In this document: one piece after another, positions 56,897 to 64,000 of the stretch
How the letters are laid out: the number at the start of each line of letters is the position of its first letter
Position numbering within the stretch: position 1 is the stretch's first letter
From: Marivivens niveibacter
GTDB lineage: Bacteria > Pseudomonadota > Alphaproteobacteria > Rhodobacterales > Rhodobacteraceae
Assembly: GCF_002150005.2 (NCBI RefSeq)
Contig: NZ_MSPP01000006.1
Location: 1-64,000 of the forward strand
Direction of reading: 5' to 3'
Length of the DNA stretch: 64,000 bases
The notes under the pieces: generated by a model
Databases searched by the model: none
What the model was told of the DNA's origin: nothing
The model's input: the letters and a program-made list of their open reading frames with translations, nothing else
Made by a program: the position numbers and the translations under genes

Positions 56897-57673
56897 TTAA
56901 TATAAATCGTTCCAAATGCTGCCATCATAACATCGCAGTTTCGCGGTCGCGCTATCGAAATAAACTGTACCTGCCAGAGGTGTCGTTGGTTCGTCAGAGG
57001 GGGTGAGCGTCATCATTGATGCCATCGTAACAGTCCCATCATCAGGTGCGATTGAAATCGCATTGATCCAGTTTCCGCTATCGGCGCTGACCTTGATATT
57101 GAAATTGTTGGACCCGCTTAGGCCCATTTCTGCATGGCCGGTCCAGTTTGATTGGAACAGAACGCTCGCCGTGTTTGCTTCGCCTGATTTGTTGATCTTG
57201 ACCTGATGGCCTGCACCCGCGTGGGTGAGTAGTGTGGCATCTGACGACACAACCAATTTGTTTGAATCGTCTGCAGTCGCGCCGACACCAAGCGCGGGCA
57301 GATTGTGCAAACCTGTGAAACAGCGCGCATCTTTCCACGCGGCGCCGTCAAAGATACGAAAATCACCCGCGGGTGTTGATGCCCGCCAACCTGATTTTGG
57401 CGCAGTAAAAACCCAACCACCATTCTGCCAACTGGCGATTTTGCCTTCCAACCCTGCCCATTCATTGGTCGCGTTGCTGCCGATTGTGTATGCGGTGCCC
57501 TCTTGAGGTTCTGCAGGCGGAGTCGTTGCATCATACGCGGTGACGACGAGTTGGACCAATTGATCTAGCTGATCTAGCGCTTCGTTGTGGGTGACATGTT
57601 TTTGCGCTTGGGCTGGCAAAATATAAGGGAGCTGCAGGGAAGGGGTGTTATCGGACATGGGCGCCTCTGACAT
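56897..57673 (-). CDS. DUF2793 protein
   Basis: The 258-residue product has the DUF2793 start LQLPYILPAQAQKHVTHNEALDQLDQLVQ and GTAYTIGSNATNEWAGLEGKIA, then an SGW-rich middle and a C-terminal part with repeated strands (TPLAGTVYFDSATAKLRCYDG). Such proteins in Rhodobacteraceae often belong to phage-tail or GTA-like baseplate structures, or to unknown exported structures. No phage genes are nearby. Two alternative starts differ by five residues. Confidence 0.8.
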   Translation of the reverse strand: MSEAPMSDNTPSLQLPYILPAQAQKHVTHNEALDQLDQLVQLVVTAYDATTPPAEPQEGTAYTIGSNATNEWAGLEGKIASWQNGGWVFTAPKSGWRASTPAGDFRIFDGAAWKDARCFTGLHNLPALGVGATADDSNKLVVSSDATLLTHAGAGHQVKINKSGEANTASVLFQSNWTGHAEMGLSGSNNFNIKVSADSGNWINAISIAPDDGTVTMASMMTLTPSDEPTTPLAGTVYFDSATAKLRCYDGSIWNDLY

Positions 57674-57817
57674 GGAATTTGTCCGTAACCTAGGCGTTCA
57701 TGTTTCAATGTTTTCTTAGTCCGCCGCGCAAAGAAAAAATATTCTGTTAACTCCTTTTGCTTTTGTTGGATTGGACGCCACGCTATGGTCAGATCACTAA
57801 AAGGGCCGTTTTGATAG

Positions 57818-59062
57818 ATGTCTTTACCGTACCGTTCCGCGTTGACCTGTGGGTATAAAATTGCGCCGGTTGCGCTGGAACAGGCACTGTTTTGGCGCGA
57901 AAGGTTCCTTGCACGCGGTATCACGCGACACCAGTGGCAACCTATCGCGGCCCCCGACCGCGGGGATGCGAAATGCCCCGCAATCGCGGACAGAAAAACC
58001 ATAATAATCGCAATGCACTGGACCAATGTTGGTGGCGCGGAAACATTGGCCATTCAGTCTATAGGATGGGCGTTGGTGTTGGGGTTTCGGGTCATCGTCG
58101 TGACGGAACATGCATCGAATGGTGCTGTATTGCCGGAGGGCGCTGAGTTTATCGATTTATCTGGCCAGTCGCGGGCCGAATGGCCAAAAACGATCGTCGA
58201 TATCATCACGCGGGAACAGGTGGTCGGTGTCCATATTCACCACTGTGTTCCGATGTATGCGTCGCTGGGTGCTATTCGGCGTCAAACGCCGTGGGTGAGG
58301 GTCGTCGATAGCCTACATATTCCCGAATATTTTGATGGCGGATTTGTCCGTATTTCGGGCGTTTGGTCCAATCATATTGATCGAACGCATGTCATTAGTC
58401 AGTCGCTGGCAAATTTCTACAACGATAAATTTGGTCGAGCTGCCGACCTAGGACGCATGGTGAAGCAGGTTCAGCTGCCTGAAGCCAGAAATCTGGCACA
58501 GCGCGGTGTGTTATGCATCGCATTTGTCGGGCGGGCTGTTTATCAAAAACGTCCTATGACGGTCATCTGGGCTATGAAACGTTTATTGCGTTGGTCGAAA
58601 AAGGTGGGCGTGAATATCCAGTTTAGTTGGGTGGGGCAGGGGCCATTTATGCGCTTTGTCCAAGATTATGCAGAAAAGTCGGGGTTGGTTGATCATTTGC
58701 AGTTCCATGATGAAACTGCGGATGTGCGCGAGGTCTTGCGCAATAGCGATGTTCTGATTTTGCCGTCCGCGAACGAAGGCCTTGCTTTGGTCGCGATCGA
58801 GGCAATTGAGTGTGGAGCGATTCCCATCTGTACTGACGTTGGCGCGATGTCTGAATTACTGCCGCCAGAATTGTTGGTTCACGCGTCCCCCGTAAGGGCC
58901 GTCCGTGAGATTGAACAAATCGTACGGCGGCTTTGGCGCGACAGAGAATTTGCAGCAGACACATATGCGCGCCTAATTGCGTCGTTACAGGGATTTTATT
59001 CTGGCCCAACAGCGCATAGCGTTATCAGCGAATATTATCGCGAATTCGGGACAAAACCGTGA
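57818..59062 (+). CDS. GT4-like glycosyltransferase
   Basis: A 414-residue GT-B enzyme. The C-terminal half has the family motif NEGLALVAIEAIECGAIPI (EX7E) with TDVGAMSEL behind it, and FVGRAVYQKRPMTVIWAM in the middle. The N-terminal region has MHWTNVGGAETLAIQSIGWA for acceptor binding. The next gene overlaps by four bases. It probably makes part of a surface glycan. Confidence 0.88.
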   Translation: MSLPYRSALTCGYKIAPVALEQALFWRERFLARGITRHQWQPIAAPDRGDAKCPAIADRKTIIIAMHWTNVGGAETLAIQSIGWALVLGFRVIVVTEHASNGAVLPEGAEFIDLSGQSRAEWPKTIVDIITREQVVGVHIHHCVPMYASLGAIRRQTPWVRVVDSLHIPEYFDGGFVRISGVWSNHIDRTHVISQSLANFYNDKFGRAADLGRMVKQVQLPEARNLAQRGVLCIAFVGRAVYQKRPMTVIWAMKRLLRWSKKVGVNIQFSWVGQGPFMRFVQDYAEKSGLVDHLQFHDETADVREVLRNSDVLILPSANEGLALVAIEAIECGAIPICTDVGAMSELLPPELLVHASPVRAVREIEQIVRRLWRDREFAADTYARLIASLQGFYSGPTAHSVISEYYREFGTKP

Positions 59063-59937
59063 CGAAACTGGCCGCCGTCATCGTAACGTATAACCGTTCT
59101 GAAAAATTGGGCCGGGTACTGCGTGCGCTGAACGATCAAACGCGCAAACCAGACGTTGTCTATGTCATTGATAATGCGTCAACAGATGCAACGGCTGACG
59201 TCGTCCGCGAAAATTATTCTGATGCCACCTATGTTCGACTAAATGAAAATATTGGCGGAGCGGGCGGTTTTTCGTTGGGAATCGAACGGGCCTATAACGA
59301 CGGCGCGGATCTGGTGTGGGTCAGTGACGATGATGCTTATCCGCAAACAGATGCTGTGCAGAACCTGTTGTCAGGTCTGGCCCGATTTAAACAGGATACG
59401 GGCCGTGCGGCGCCCTTTGCCTGTAGCCATGTGAAATGGACGGATGGAACGCACTGCGAAATGAATACGCCCGATACCGTTTGGGACTGGCCGCGCCATT
59501 ATAGTGCCGAAAACCCCGTGTTTTTGGTCCAGTCGTGTTCTTTTGTGTCCTGCCTGATTCCTCGATGGGCAATCAAAGCGCATGGTCTGCCGATCGCGGA
59601 GTATTTCATTTGGTTTGATGATGCGGAATACACATTGCGTCTGTCGCAGACGCATCCTGGGCTATTCGTCCCAAACAGCATCGTTGTGCATGATCTACCC
59701 GAAAACAAAGGTGTTAATTACGGACTTGTTCGGCCCGATACGATTTGGAAATTCAAATTCGGCGCGCGTAATGAAACGTCGGCACGTTTGCGGATGTTTG
59801 GATACGCGGGTGTTGCAGAGTTTTGGCTACGGGTACACCGGCAGATGAAGGGACGCCCGATTAAACTGCGTTTGTCGATCTATCGCGCTTTGGTATCTGG
59901 GTTGTTCTTTCGGCCAAAGATCAGGCAGGTCAAATGA
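59059..59937 (+). CDS. GT2-family glycosyltransferase, paralogue of the one in the capsule locus
   Basis: A 292-residue GT2 enzyme. It shares LAAVIVTYNRSEKL, YVIDNASTDAT, NIGGAGGFSLGI, VSDDDAYP and DGTHCEMNTP with the enzyme at 22682 (which has TGGAGGFHHGV, FDDDAHP and DGTPCEMNKP), so the pair are paralogues. It is likely a galactofuranosyl- or rhamnosyltransferase. Four-base overlaps on both sides place it in one operon. Confidence 0.88.
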   Translation: MTKLAAVIVTYNRSEKLGRVLRALNDQTRKPDVVYVIDNASTDATADVVRENYSDATYVRLNENIGGAGGFSLGIERAYNDGADLVWVSDDDAYPQTDAVQNLLSGLARFKQDTGRAAPFACSHVKWTDGTHCEMNTPDTVWDWPRHYSAENPVFLVQSCSFVSCLIPRWAIKAHGLPIAEYFIWFDDAEYTLRLSQTHPGLFVPNSIVVHDLPENKGVNYGLVRPDTIWKFKFGARNETSARLRMFGYAGVAEFWLRVHRQMKGRPIKLRLSIYRALVSGLFFRPKIRQVK

Positions 59938-60617
59938 CGCATCGGTTTGATAAAAAATACCCGAACCTAAAGGGCACGGTATTTATTGTGACATATGGGC
60001 GATCAGGATCGACCCTGTTGCAAAATTTGCTGATGACAATGCCCGATACAGTCATTCGGGGTGAAAACCACAACGTGATGGAATGCATTTGGGGCGCTGC
60101 GCGGCGTATCCGGCAAACTCGGTTCAGTTGGGGTGCCGAGCCTAAAGGCCCCGAACACCCTTGGCACGGTGCACATGAAATGCGCCCTGTCCGGTTCGGC
60201 GCGGCGATGGTGGATGCATTCGTTGACAACGTCATCGTGCCGCCACCCAGCGTGCGATGGATGGGGTTCAAAGAAATACGCTATAACGCTCTGGGTGATG
60301 ATTTTCCGATGATGCTGGATTTTATGCACCATCATTTCAAAAACGCCCGGTTCATCTTTAACAGTCGGGACCGCCATGATGTGGTTAAATCGGCGTGGTG
60401 GCGTGATTGGGATCAGGCGAAAGTCTTTGATTTGGTCAATCAAATGGACGCCCGTTTTGCGGACTACGCACAACGGTATCCAGAGCGGGCAATTCAAACC
60501 AATTATGCGGATTTTTGCGACGACCCGCGCGGGTTAGAGCCTGTTTTTGAATGGCTAGGTGAACCTTTAGAAGTCGACAAAACACATAAGGTTTTGGCGC
60601 AAAGGCTGCACCATTAA
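59934..60617 (+). CDS. Sulfotransferase-like protein
   Basis: A 227-residue protein. The PAPS 5'-phosphosulfate loop is VTYGRSGSTLLQNLL and the 3'-phosphate block is NSRDRHDVVKSAWW. The fold is that of sulfotransferase P-loop enzymes, which move sulfate from PAPS to a sugar or lipid. Behind two glycosyltransferases, it may sulfate the glycan. Its stop overlaps that of the convergent RTX protease. Confidence 0.8.
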   Translation: MTHRFDKKYPNLKGTVFIVTYGRSGSTLLQNLLMTMPDTVIRGENHNVMECIWGAARRIRQTRFSWGAEPKGPEHPWHGAHEMRPVRFGAAMVDAFVDNVIVPPPSVRWMGFKEIRYNALGDDFPMMLDFMHHHFKNARFIFNSRDRHDVVKSAWWRDWDQAKVFDLVNQMDARFADYAQRYPERAIQTNYADFCDDPRGLEPVFEWLGEPLEVDKTHKVLAQRLHH

Positions 60618-62809
60618 ATAAACGCCAGATCGTCTGACAGGATCGACGCATCCGTAACGCCCCGCAGCGTCAATGTGTTGCCATTCCCGAAATCAACGAC
60701 CAAATCAGACCCTGATACGGTTGCAAGGTCGATCACATCTTGAACGGAATACCCGTTTAGGCTCAGTTCAGAGCGGTTCAATTGGATCGTGTCCACGTTG
60801 TCCGTAAAATCGCCGATCACGTCATTGCCATCATCAAAGATAAAGACGTCAACGCCGCCCCCGCCTCGCATCAGGTCATCGCCCGTGCCGCCCGACAGCG
60901 TATCTGTTCCGACATCGCCAAATAGTTGGTCGTTACCGTCCATCCCGTACAGTTTATCGTTGCCTGCGTTGCCAGCTAGGAAATCGTTGCCATCGCCACC
61001 GCGTAGAGTGTCATTACCTGCCCAACCGCTAAGTGTGTCATTTCCGATGTAACCAAATAGCTGATCATTGCCGTCGCCGCCGATGATTGTGTCGTTGCCT
61101 TCTTCGCCAGCTAAGAAATCGTTATCCGCGCCGCCATGCAGGTAATCATCGCCCGTACCGCCGTTTAAAACGTCGCGTCCGCGGTCGCCATAAATCGTGT
61201 CGTTTCCTGCTTCGCCATAAACCCAGTCGTGGCCAAGATAAGCGTAGATTTCATCGTTACCAGCACCGCCCATGACCGAGTCATTGCCCCATCCAGCGCG
61301 AATGGTGTCAGCGCCCGCGCCGCCTTCGATCGTGTCGTGGTTCAGATTGCCATAGATAACATCGTTACCATCGCCACCATAGATTAAGTCATCGCCCGTG
61401 TTGCCAATCAATTCGTTGGCTAAAGCGTTACCAGTGATCGTATCGTCGCCGCCGCCGCCGATGCCATTTTCAATTTCAGCGCCATAAGCCACTGAAATAT
61501 TGCCATCATACCCCAGAACGCTGGAAAATGTGCCTTCGACTAGCGATAGGATTTGATCGTTGTTATATCCAGACAGGTCGATGGTATCTGTCCCTGCGCC
61601 GTCCCATATTGATAGCAGCGGCGTGCTGTTTTCATCGAAATCAAATGCGCCAGTCACGGTTGCATTGTACCCATAAACAGTGTTTCCACTGTTATAGGTA
61701 TAATCCGCACCATAAAGCGCGTGCAGCGCGGCGATGTCGTACAGTAAGAATGATTGTGGATAGACGGGCATATTCGACGTTGTTTGGCTTTCGTCAAAAT
61801 AACTCATCACTGAATATTGGCGGCTGTCAGCGGTGAATTGGGCATTGTTTGCATAAGTAATTGGGCCGGTGCCCGCGTTGTAGTCGCCCGGGTGCGACAT
61901 GCCTAATGCGTGTCCAATTTCGTGCAACAATACAAAGTCGGAATAGGTCCCGTATGATATTGTTCCAGTGTCAACGTAGTAGTTATTCAGCCAAACATCA
62001 CCAGAATTGTTTGTGCTTGCGGTAGAGCCGGGGAAATAGGCGTATGCGCCCGTGTAGTCATTGCTTGATTGGTACGCACCAAACAGGATTGTCGCGTCGT
62101 TAGAGGTGCCGCCCACGCCTTGTTGGGTCAGGGTTAGGCCGGAAATACCTTCTAAATAGGCCATTGCGGCAGTTACTGCCGTCTGTTGACCGTTGGTCAA
62201 TTGATAGAAGGTTGTAGACGATCCATTTCCGTCTTCTGCGTTCCCGCTTGACCGAAATGCCCAAGTGACTTCGACTGGGGTTTGTGCGCTAGACGCCCAC
62301 GTTGTTTCAGACCGCAGAAGGGCCGCGACGATCATATCGGCAGAATAAACTGGGATATTTCCGGTGCTAAAGCTGAGCCCATAGGTGCCCGTGTCTGTCC
62401 CCGAAAAGGCAGAGGCCGAAATGAAATATGTGCCCGTCGTTGTTGGCGTGTAAGTCATTTCGCTGAAAAGCCCGGGACCGCTATCATCATCGGATGTGAC
62501 CGAAACACCAGATGCATTATAGAGGCGAAGGTAGGTATCTCCGACGCCACCTTCGGCTACGCCCAAACCAGTTAGGCCGAATACGTAGGTTTCGCCGGCC
62601 GAAAGCGTTACTTCGATCCAGTCGGTATCGTTGTTTGTCAAAGTCCCGTAGAAAAATTCGCCTTCGTCGATTGAAAACGATGTTTGGGTTGAGGCTGCCG
62701 CATCGCTGGTTTCATCGACATAACTGCCGACAGTGCCATAGATCGCGTTTTGGTCCGCCGAAATTTCGGTGGTCGATTGTTGCAACGCAAACAAACATAA
62801 ATGGCACAT
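60614..62809 (-). CDS. Serralysin-type RTX metalloprotease
   Basis: A 731-residue secreted protease. An N-terminal bacterial pre-peptidase-like domain (residues about 45-150; ending GTYGLSFS) is followed by the M10 zinc domain with HEIGHALGMSH and Met-turn YSVMSYF, then many RTX nonapeptide repeats (GGxGxDxxx) over residues 450-650 and a C-terminal secretion signal-like end (LTLRGVTDASILSDDLAFI). It has no N-terminal signal peptide, so export is by a type I secretion system, whose genes are not in the window. Confidence 0.93.
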   Translation of the reverse strand: MCHLCLFALQQSTTEISADQNAIYGTVGSYVDETSDAAASTQTSFSIDEGEFFYGTLTNNDTDWIEVTLSAGETYVFGLTGLGVAEGGVGDTYLRLYNASGVSVTSDDDSGPGLFSEMTYTPTTTGTYFISASAFSGTDTGTYGLSFSTGNIPVYSADMIVAALLRSETTWASSAQTPVEVTWAFRSSGNAEDGNGSSTTFYQLTNGQQTAVTAAMAYLEGISGLTLTQQGVGGTSNDATILFGAYQSSNDYTGAYAYFPGSTASTNNSGDVWLNNYYVDTGTISYGTYSDFVLLHEIGHALGMSHPGDYNAGTGPITYANNAQFTADSRQYSVMSYFDESQTTSNMPVYPQSFLLYDIAALHALYGADYTYNSGNTVYGYNATVTGAFDFDENSTPLLSIWDGAGTDTIDLSGYNNDQILSLVEGTFSSVLGYDGNISVAYGAEIENGIGGGGDDTITGNALANELIGNTGDDLIYGGDGNDVIYGNLNHDTIEGGAGADTIRAGWGNDSVMGGAGNDEIYAYLGHDWVYGEAGNDTIYGDRGRDVLNGGTGDDYLHGGADNDFLAGEEGNDTIIGGDGNDQLFGYIGNDTLSGWAGNDTLRGGDGNDFLAGNAGNDKLYGMDGNDQLFGDVGTDTLSGGTGDDLMRGGGGVDVFIFDDGNDVIGDFTDNVDTIQLNRSELSLNGYSVQDVIDLATVSGSDLVVDFGNGNTLTLRGVTDASILSDDLAFI
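60845..61470 (-). repeat. RTX-coding repeat array within the protease gene
   Basis: Successive imperfect 27-base units encode calcium-binding nonapeptides such as GGDGNDVIYG. The array is a protein repeat and not a CRISPR: units differ and there are no spacers. Confidence 0.85.
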
Positions 62810-63038
62810 GACGGGCGAACTCTCTTACAAACAGTGGCGTCGTACGTAATACGTCAGGTTGTATGCAAAATGATAACCAAATCTGTCATTTTGATGAAAA
62901 CGCATCATCAAATTTTCTTTATTGAGTATATTTTGTTGATAGTCATTCCCTTTATTCGCCATTATCGGGCGTAATTTCTCGCACTAAATTCCTTCTCAAC
63001 CGGGCCAACCAATTTGGCCAGATGAAAGGAATGTCATC
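62810..63038. other. Intergenic region between protease and dioxygenase genes
   Basis: About 230 bases, AT-rich at 62880-62960, with the promoters of two divergent genes to be expected here. A ribosome site (GAAAGGA) precedes the dioxygenase start. No gene or RNA was recognised. Confidence 0.5.
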
Positions 63039-63863
63039 ATGACAACTATTCAATCACTTCAGTCTTTGCGCGACCGGTTTGAAAAAACCGACAAGATGCC
63101 TTTGGTGTTTTTGGGTCACGGCAGCCCGATGAACGCGATCGAAGACAGCAGCTACAGCCGTGCTTGGACCGAGTTGGGTGCGCAGTTGCCGCGCCCCAAA
63201 GCAATCTTGGTCGTGTCCGCCCATTGGATGACGCGTGGGACGACACTGGTTGATGTGTCTGCCTTGCCGCGAACCATTCATGATTTCTATGGTTTTCCCG
63301 ATGAACTGTTTGCACAACAGTATCCTGCCAAAGGTGCGCCTGAGTTGGCGAAAGAGGTGACAACCCTATTGGCAAGCCACCATGCAGAAGAGGATGATAC
63401 GTGGGGATTGGACCATGGCGCATGGACGGTCCTGAAATATTTGTATCCGAACGCGGATGTTCCGGTGTTTCAGGTGTCTATCGATATGTCCAAAGATCTG
63501 TCTTATCAGTTAGAGATTGGTCAACTGTTGTCTGAACTGCGTGATCGTGGCGTGCTGATTTTGGGATCGGGCAACGTGGTTCACAACCTTCGTGCTCTGC
63601 GGTTCAACGGTCGTCCCCAAGATTTCGCAATCGAATTCGATCAAATCTTTGCGGATCGATTGGTCTATCGTGATTTCGCGACTTTGGCTGATCGGCAAAA
63701 GCTTGGGTCGCTTTTGACTATGGCGCATCCGTCGGTCGATCACTATCTGCCAGCGCTGACCATCGCGGGCGCCGCAAACGACGGTGACGATTTGACGTTC
63801 ATGACAGATTCAATCGATCTGGGGTCCGTGTCGATGCGGTCGTTTGTTTTTCACGCACGGTGA
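63039..63863 (+). CDS. ygiD: Extradiol ring-cleavage dioxygenase of the 4,5-DOPA type (LigB family)
   Basis: A 274-residue zinc enzyme. Metal ligands are expected in FLGHGSPMNAI, VVSAHWMTRG and the HDFYGFP block, with the catalytic histidine in GLDHGAWTVLK. The GSGNVVHNLR segment is also conserved. YgiD-type enzymes open catechol rings such as DOPA. The ATG at 63039 has GAAAGGA ten bases upstream. It is followed by a glutathionyl-hydroquinone reductase, which fits aromatic detoxification. Confidence 0.93.
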   Translation: MTTIQSLQSLRDRFEKTDKMPLVFLGHGSPMNAIEDSSYSRAWTELGAQLPRPKAILVVSAHWMTRGTTLVDVSALPRTIHDFYGFPDELFAQQYPAKGAPELAKEVTTLLASHHAEEDDTWGLDHGAWTVLKYLYPNADVPVFQVSIDMSKDLSYQLEIGQLLSELRDRGVLILGSGNVVHNLRALRFNGRPQDFAIEFDQIFADRLVYRDFATLADRQKLGSLLTMAHPSVDHYLPALTIAGAANDGDDLTFMTDSIDLGSVSMRSFVFHAR

Positions 63864-63875
63864 TGGGAGTTTGAC

Positions 63876-64000
63876 ATGTTGGTAGATGGGAAATGGACAG
63901 ACAATTGGCAGCCCGTTCAGAAATCAGACGAAAAAGGCCGGTTTGTCCGTCAGGTGTCCAGTTTCCGTAACTGGATCACCCCTGATGGGGCCGCCGGCCC
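63876..64000 (+). CDS. yqjG: Glutathionyl-hydroquinone reductase YqjG (N-terminal part)
   Basis: Only 41 residues are inside the window. MLVDGKWTDNWQPVQKSDE and GRFVRQVSSFRNWITPDG match the start of Xi-class glutathione transferases (YqjG/PcpF), which reduce glutathionyl-hydroquinones. It begins 12 bases after the dioxygenase gene, so they share a transcript. Confidence 0.85.
   Translation, partial: MLVDGKWTDNWQPVQKSDEKGRFVRQVSSFRNWITPDGAAG

Noticed and set aside
60845-61470. Regular repeats looking like a CRISPR array
   Set aside because: They are imperfect 27-base coding repeats of RTX nonapeptides, continuous in frame, without spacers.

Overview
The window looks like alphaproteobacterial DNA of the Rhodobacteraceae (Roseobacter group). 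The support is a RepABC replication module, the thiCOSGEFD gene order with ThiO instead of ThiH, a DUF4212 plus VC_2705-type symporter next to acs, DUF2793 and DUF3500 proteins, an LpiA/MprF-type protein, and moderate GC with GTG and TTG starts. The complete repABC set with centromere-like palindromes (41176-47586) argues for an extrachromosomal replicon, probably a chromid because it carries core-type genes (thiamine synthesis, acetyl-CoA synthetase, Tex), or for such a replicon integrated in a chromosome. The species cannot be fixed from sequence alone. No tRNA, rRNA, insertion sequence, prophage or CRISPR array was seen.

Layout. 1-4060: the N-terminal part of a large Calx-beta/cadherin-like surface protein, a membrane-anchored AraC regulator and a divergent exported hydrolase. 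4188-10397: a TPP riboswitch and the thiamine operon thiC-O-S-G-E-F-D, almost every junction overlapping. 10488-16587: MprF, an ectoine-hydrolase-like M24 enzyme with an M20 deacylase, a tandem HxlR regulator and a VOC protein. 16609-27478: a capsule/exopolysaccharide locus with ABC exporter (Wzm, Wzt, KpsE-like, Wza), UDP-galactopyranose mutase, a galactofuranosyltransferase-like GT2, a WbpM-type dehydratase and an RTX beta-propeller protein. 27458-36370: an acetate module on the minus strand: acs, DUF4212, an ActP-like symporter, a cNMP/CBS/DUF294 protein, a small membrane protein, a REC-only response regulator and a membrane pseudo-histidine-kinase fused to a DnaQ-type exonuclease. 36661-40960: a GntR regulator, a small helical protein, an aldehyde dehydrogenase and a GAF-Fis regulator.

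41176-49426: the replicon core repABC with a probable antisense RNA, then the biotin ECF transporter bioMNY, a nitroreductase and, on the other strand, a thiolase and an acyl-CoA ligase resembling the Bacillus yhfS/yhfT pair that accompanies bioY. Three identical copies of a 16-bp parS-type palindrome are spread over these 4.2 kb. One provides the stop codons of two convergent genes and one lies inside the thiolase reading frame.

49534-64000: a periplasmic glutathione peroxidase, a hybrid histidine kinase, Tex, an EF-hand/DUF3500 pair, a DUF2793 protein, a second small glycan cluster (GT4, GT2, sulfotransferase), a serralysin-type RTX protease, a DOPA-type extradiol dioxygenase and the start of a glutathionyl-hydroquinone reductase. 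The most unusual items are the parS sites embedded in coding sequence, the kinase-exonuclease fusion in the acetate module, and the biotin transporter with its atypical thiolase and ligase.
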